Program-made: the position numbers and the translations under genes
DNA from: Eggerthella sp. CAG:209
Lineage (GTDB): Bacteria > Actinomycetota > Coriobacteriia > Coriobacteriales > Eggerthellaceae
Reading direction: 5' to 3'
Assembly (NCBI GenBank): GCA_000436075.1
Contig: FR884613.1
Location: 19,078 to 25,236, forward strand
Length of the DNA: 6,159 nt
In this document: positions 1 through 6,159 of the stretch, piece after piece
How positions within the stretch are numbered: position 1 is the stretch's first letter
How the letters are laid out: the number at the start of each line of letters is the position of its first letter
The notes under the pieces: generated by a model
Seen by the model: only the letters and a program-made list of their open reading frames with translations
Database searches by the model: none
What the model was told of the DNA's origin: nothing

Positions 1-2272
1 CTTCAGCGCTCATAAGACCCATCTCGTAGTCTTCCTCGATAGCGGCAACCTTGTTGTCGGCATCGGCAAGAATTGCGTCCTTGCTGGGAGGAACCGTTGC
101 GTCGTAAACGGAAACGGTAATACCAGCGATGGTGGCGTAATGGAAGCCGGTGTCCTTCAAGCCGTCGAGGATAGGCTCAACTTCAGAAAGGGTGTAGCGG
201 TTGCAAACATCCTCTACGATGCGGCCGATTTCCTTCTTGTTCATCTGGTAGTTCAGGAACGGATAATCGTCCGGGAACACACCGTTGAAGATAATGCGAC
301 CAATAGTGGTCTGCAGGCGCGAACCAGCCTTGTGCTCGTCGAACTTGCCGAATGCGGTTGCAACCAAGGTGTCCTTCGGAAGGCGAACCCAGATCTTAGC
401 CTGGAGGTCGACCTCAGCACGAGCATCGTAGGCGTTGCGAGCATCAGCGAAGTCGATGAATGCACGGCCTTCACCAGGGAAGCCATCACGGGCAGCGGTG
501 AGGTAGTACATACCGATGATCATGTCCTGAGTGGGAACGGTCAGCGGACGACCATGTGCAGGCGATTTGATGTTGTTTGCGGAAAGCATCAGTACGCGAG
601 CCTCAGCCTGAGCCTCGGCACCCAACGGTACATGAACAGCCATCTGGTCACCGTCGAAGTCAGCGTTGAATGCCGTACATACCAACGGGTGCAGCTTGAT
701 GGCCTTGCCTTCTACCAATACGGGCTCGAACGCCTGAATGCCCAGACGATGCAGCGTAGGTGCGCGGTTCAGCAGTACCGGGTGCTCAACGATAACTTCT
801 TCCAGAACATCCCAAACGTAGCTGGCGCCACGATCTACCGCACGCTTTGCAGCCTTGATGTTAGCAGCGTACTCAAGCTCTACCAGGCGCTTCATTACGA
901 AGGGCTTGAACAGCTCGAGGGCCATCTGCTGAGGCAGACCACACTGATGCAGTTTCAGGTTAGGACCAACAACGATTACGGAACGGCCGGAGTAGTCAAC
1001 GCGCTTACCGAGCAGGTTCTGACGGAAACGACCCTGCTTGCCCTTCAGCATGTCGGAGAGAGACTTCAGCGGACGGTTGCCAGGACCCGTTACGGGACGG
1101 CCACGACGGCCGTTGTCGAACAGGGAGTCTACTGCTTCCTGAAGCATGCGCTTTTCATTGTTAACGATGATCTCGGGGGCACCCAAGTCGAGCAGACGCT
1201 TCAAGCGGTTATTGCGGTTGATAACGCGACGGTACAGATCGTTCAGGTCGGACGTTGCAAAACGGCCGCCATCGAGCTGAACCATAGGACGCAGATCCGG
1301 CGGAATAACCGGGATTACGTCCAGGATCATATCGGAAGGCTTGTTTGCGGAATGCAGGAACGAGTCGACAACCTTCAGGCGCTTAATAGCCTTGGTGCGC
1401 TTCTGACCCTTGCCCGTGGCAACGGTTTCAGTAAGCTCTTCGGCAGTAGCAGCAAGGTCGATACTGTCGAGCAGGTCGCGGATGGCCTCTGCGCCCATGC
1501 CGCCCTTGAAGTAGTCAGAATAGTTCAGGCGCATCTCGCGATACAGGGCTTCGTCGGATACGAGCTGCTTGGGCTCGATCTTCAGGAAAGCCTCCAGAGC
1601 CTCAGAACGCAGGGTCTTGCGCTCGTTGAACTCCTCGTAGATGTCAGCGATTTCCTCTTCGACTTCCTCGGGCGTCATACGCTCGTCTTCGTCGATGTCA
1701 TCAACAAACTCGTCCTCTTCGGGAACGTAGTCGACGGACAGACGGCGCGTAGCCTCGATGAGACGATCGCGCTCTGCGTCCAATTCTTCCAAGTCTGCGG
1801 AAAGTTCGTCGCGCAGCTCTTCTACGTCCTCTTCGCGAGCTTCCTTGTCAACAAACGTGATAATGGAAGATGCAAAGTAGAGAACCTTCTCGAGCTCCTT
1901 CGGCGGAATGTCGAGCAGATAGCCCAGACGCGAAGGAGAGCCCTTGAAGTACCAAATATGGCTTACCGGAGCAGCGAGCTCGATGTGGCCCATGCGCTCA
2001 CGACGAACCTTGGAACGCGTAACCTCAACACCGCAGCGTTCGCAGACGATGCCCTTGAAGCGAATGCGCTTGTACTTACCGCAGGCGCACTCCCAGTCCT
2101 TCGTGGGGCCAAAGATCTTTTCGCAGAACAAGCCGTCCTTTTCGGGCTTGAGCGTACGATAGTTGATGGTTTCGGGCTTCTTAACTTCGCCACGAGACCA
2201 ACCACGGATATCTTCAGCGCTTGCAAGAGAGATGCGGATGGCGTCGAAATTGTTAACGTCAAATTCGCTCAT
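1..2272 (-). CDS. rpoC: DNA-directed RNA polymerase subunit beta' (RpoC), N-terminal 757 residues, 3' end beyond window
   Basis: This encodes the largest core RNA polymerase subunit, which with beta forms the cleft and carries the catalytic magnesium. The ATG at 2272 begins MSEFDVNNFDAIRI and has a strong Shine-Dalgarno sequence in the end of rpoB. Seen in order: N-terminal zinc finger with C62, C64, C77 and C80; an acidic, charged helical insertion at about 142-235; lid and sigma-binding clamp coiled coil at about 320-390 (TSDLNDLYRRVINRNNRL region); the switch/DNA-binding stretch around GKRVDYSGRSV (422-432); and the double-psi barrel active site NADFDGDQM (536-544), whose D538, D540 and D542 correspond to E. 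coli D460, D462 and D464. The frame is intact to the window edge, reaching only the region just past the active-site module, so the bridge helix and trigger loop lie outside. The insertion is typical of Actinobacteria. It follows the rpoB stop with no gap and should be cotranscribed and translationally coupled with it. Identity is certain. Confidence 0.98.
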   Translation of the reverse strand, partial: MSEFDVNNFDAIRISLASAEDIRGWSRGEVKKPETINYRTLKPEKDGLFCEKIFGPTKDWECACGKYKRIRFKGIVCERCGVEVTRSKVRRERMGHIELAAPVSHIWYFKGSPSRLGYLLDIPPKELEKVLYFASSIITFVDKEAREEDVEELRDELSADLEELDAERDRLIEATRRLSVDYVPEEDEFVDDIDEDERMTPEEVEEEIADIYEEFNERKTLRSEALEAFLKIEPKQLVSDEALYREMRLNYSDYFKGGMGAEAIRDLLDSIDLAATAEELTETVATGKGQKRTKAIKRLKVVDSFLHSANKPSDMILDVIPVIPPDLRPMVQLDGGRFATSDLNDLYRRVINRNNRLKRLLDLGAPEIIVNNEKRMLQEAVDSLFDNGRRGRPVTGPGNRPLKSLSDMLKGKQGRFRQNLLGKRVDYSGRSVIVVGPNLKLHQCGLPQQMALELFKPFVMKRLVELEYAANIKAAKRAVDRGASYVWDVLEEVIVEHPVLLNRAPTLHRLGIQAFEPVLVEGKAIKLHPLVCTAFNADFDGDQMAVHVPLGAEAQAEARVLMLSANNIKSPAHGRPLTVPTQDMIIGMYYLTAARDGFPGEGRAFIDFADARNAYDARAEVDLQAKIWVRLPKDTLVATAFGKFDEHKAGSRLQTTIGRIIFNGVFPDDYPFLNYQMNKKEIGRIVEDVCNRYTLSEVEPILDGLKDTGFHYATIAGITVSVYDATVPPSKDAILADADNKVAAIEEDYEMGLMSAE

Positions 2273-5788
<3,516 letters not shown>

Positions 5789-5796
5789 GAGTCATT

Positions 5797-5804
5797 TCCT
5801 CCTT
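5797..5804 (-). promoter_or_regulatory. rpoB ribosome binding site that decides the GTG start
   Basis: On the minus strand this reads AAGGAGGA, a near-perfect complement to the 16S rRNA 3' end. From the GGAGG core to the GTG at 5788 is 9 nt, an ideal distance. An ATG at 5795 lies only about 2 nt from the core, too close for efficient use, and would open just a six-codon frame ending in TAA at 5775. The GTG is therefore the likely true start. Confidence 0.88.
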
Positions 5805-5805
5805 C

Positions 5806-5829
5806 GTTGCAACCGGTTGTTTTGCAAAA
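5806..5829 (-). promoter_or_regulatory. Back-to-back palindromes in the rpoB 5' leader
   Basis: Two perfect 10-bp palindromes abut: TTTTGCAAAA (5820-5829) and CAACCGGTTG (5810-5819). A third, GTTGCAAC (5806-5813), overlaps the second. In the mRNA, TTGCAA at 5827-5822 can pair with TTGCAA at 5812-5807 around a 9-nt loop, putting a 6-bp stem immediately upstream of the Shine-Dalgarno sequence. This could be a DNA operator just downstream of the transcription start or a small RNA hairpin tuning translation. The symmetry is seen directly; the function is unknown. Confidence 0.4.
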
Positions 5830-5843
5830 AGACACAATTTAAT

Positions 5844-5872
5844 AAAATACTTCGCGGTACCTGCGCCGTCAA
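5844..5872 (-). promoter_or_regulatory. Predicted housekeeping-sigma promoter for rpoBC
   Basis: On the minus strand, -35 TTGACG (5872-5867) is followed by a 17-bp spacer and -10 TATTTT (5849-5844). The -35 matches TTGACA at five of six positions and the -10 keeps the key first T, second A and last T of TATAAT. The predicted transcription start is near 5838-5835, which gives a leader of roughly 47-50 nt before the GTG. Position, orientation and AT-rich flanks all fit. No other sigma-70-like pair of this quality was seen in the upstream region. The call rests on the sequence alone. Confidence 0.8.
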
Positions 5873-5873
5873 G

Positions 5874-5883
5874 GAAAATTTTC
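5874..5883 (-). promoter_or_regulatory. UP-element-like AT-rich palindrome next to the -35 box
   Basis: GAAAATTTTC is a perfect 10-bp palindrome ending one base before the -35 hexamer. A-tract/T-tract DNA at this place resembles the proximal UP-element site bound by the alpha-subunit C-terminal domain in strong promoters. That would suit a core polymerase operon, but the function is inferred from position and composition only; a regulator operator is an alternative. Confidence 0.45.
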
Positions 5884-5904
5884 TTCAAGTGTGTTTTACC
5901 TATG

Positions 5905-5919
5905 AAGTTTTGGAAACTT
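5905..5919. repeat. Inverted repeat AAGTTT-TGG-AAACTT upstream of the rpoB promoter
   Basis: Perfect 6-bp arms (5905-5910 and 5914-5919) flank a 3-bp centre, 33-47 bp upstream of the -35 hexamer. The size and symmetry resemble a dimeric regulator site, but AT-rich DNA gives such repeats by chance fairly often. No regulator can be named. Confidence 0.3.
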
Positions 5920-6006
5920 TTTGCAATTTGCCCATTTTGGCAGCGAACCCGAAAAACTGCCTCCACCGCACCCCGCACTTCCCTATGACGTCACAGCAGG
6001 CGCACT

Positions 6007-6159
6007 CCACAGCGCCGAATCCGCGCCATCCCATGGCATAGCGCCGCGTTCGTTCCAAGCACCACACCTGCATCACCCCACAGCGCCGCGCCCACGCCTT
6101 TCCACACCATTGCACCCGTGCCGCTCCATGGCGCCGTGCGCGTATCGACCCACGGCGCC
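6007..6159. repeat. Cluster of five degenerate CCAYRGCGCC repeats
   Basis: The 10-mer occurs as CCACAGCGCC (6007-6016), GCATAGCGCC (6036-6045, one mismatch), CCACAGCGCC (6078-6087), CCATGGCGCC (6126-6135) and CCACGGCGCC (6150-6159). Starts are spaced 29, 42, 48 and 24 bp apart. Several copies share flanks: CTCCA before two of them and GCG after two. The spacers are not conserved, so this is not a tandem array or CRISPR. The last copy touches the window edge, so the cluster may continue. Role unknown; intergenic repeat DNA or multiple protein sites are possible. Confidence 0.5.

Larger units (their letters stand above)
5884..6159. other. Upstream non-coding region of rpoB, no gene recognised
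   Basis: This stretch has no open frame with a plausible start, ribosome binding site and protein-like composition. Its rpoB-proximal part (to about 5950) is AT-rich and holds the inverted repeat at 5905-5919. Farther out it becomes GC-rich and markedly C-biased on the plus strand. TGACGTCA, a perfect 8-bp palindrome, is at 5986-5993. A GGCAG/CTGCC pair at 5939-5943 and 5957-5961 lacks a T-run in the right place and is not a convincing terminator. In many bacteria rplL would be here; it is not visible within this distance. Confidence 0.6.

Noticed and set aside
5939..5961. GGCAG/CTGCC inverted repeat as an intrinsic terminator of an upstream gene
   Set aside because: The stem is only 5 bp around a 13-nt loop and there is no T-run following the stem on either strand.
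5817..6041. 74-codon plus-strand open frame in the upstream region
   Set aside because: It starts inside the rpoB leader, crosses the promoter on the opposite strand, and has no ribosome binding site or protein-like pattern.
5900..6115. 71-codon minus-strand open frame in the upstream region
   Set aside because: The translation is unusually rich in Cys, Trp, Arg and Gly, as expected from G-rich non-coding DNA. No ribosome binding site or recognisable motif.
6007..6159. CRISPR array
   Set aside because: The repeat is only 10 bp and degenerate, with irregular 24-48 bp spacing; no repeat or spacer length fits a CRISPR.

Overview
This window is the RNA polymerase core locus of an actinomycete, read entirely from the minus strand. 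rpoB (beta subunit) is complete at 5788-2273. The first 757 codons of rpoC (beta' subunit) follow at 2272-2 and run off the left edge. Upstream of rpoB, at the right end, lie 371 bp with no convincing gene.

Organism: the beta' chain carries the roughly 90-residue acidic helical insertion between its N-terminal zinc finger and the sigma-binding coiled coil that I associate with Actinobacteria. RpoB is the short actinobacterial-size form (1171 residues). Base composition is moderate (mid-50s percent GC by eye), and the N-terminus and C-terminal tail do not look mycobacterial. Together these suggest class Coriobacteriia, perhaps Eggerthellaceae. The class is a moderate-confidence inference and the family a weak one; no search was run.

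Layout, in transcription order (right to left): (i) 6159-6007, GC-rich and strongly strand-biased DNA with five spaced copies of a degenerate 10-mer, CCAYRGCGCC; (ii) 6006-5884, a transition into AT-rich DNA containing TGACGTCA and an AAGTTT/AAACTT inverted repeat; (iii) 5883-5844, an AT-rich UP-like palindrome followed by a well-formed housekeeping promoter, TTGACG-N17-TATTTT; (iv) about 5837-5789, a short leader with back-to-back palindromes and a strong Shine-Dalgarno sequence; (v) rpoB, starting at GTG; (vi) a zero-gap, same-frame junction TAA|ATG; (vii) rpoC.

The two genes form one transcription unit and encode the two large subunits that build the catalytic cleft of RNA polymerase. The promoter directly in front of rpoB suggests the pair can be expressed separately from whatever lies upstream, where rplJ-rplL often sits in other bacteria.

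The most striking oddity is a stop-free frame antisense to both genes, at least 5.84 kb long. It is explained by the complete absence of the codons TTA, CTA and TCA from rpoB and the visible part of rpoC, and I do not regard it as a gene. Other points worth a second look are the in-frame rpoB/rpoC abutment, a divergent rifampicin-pocket loop, a thrice-repeated DDLLG-like motif in the RpoB tail, and the repeat cluster upstream. I found no convincing undescribed system.
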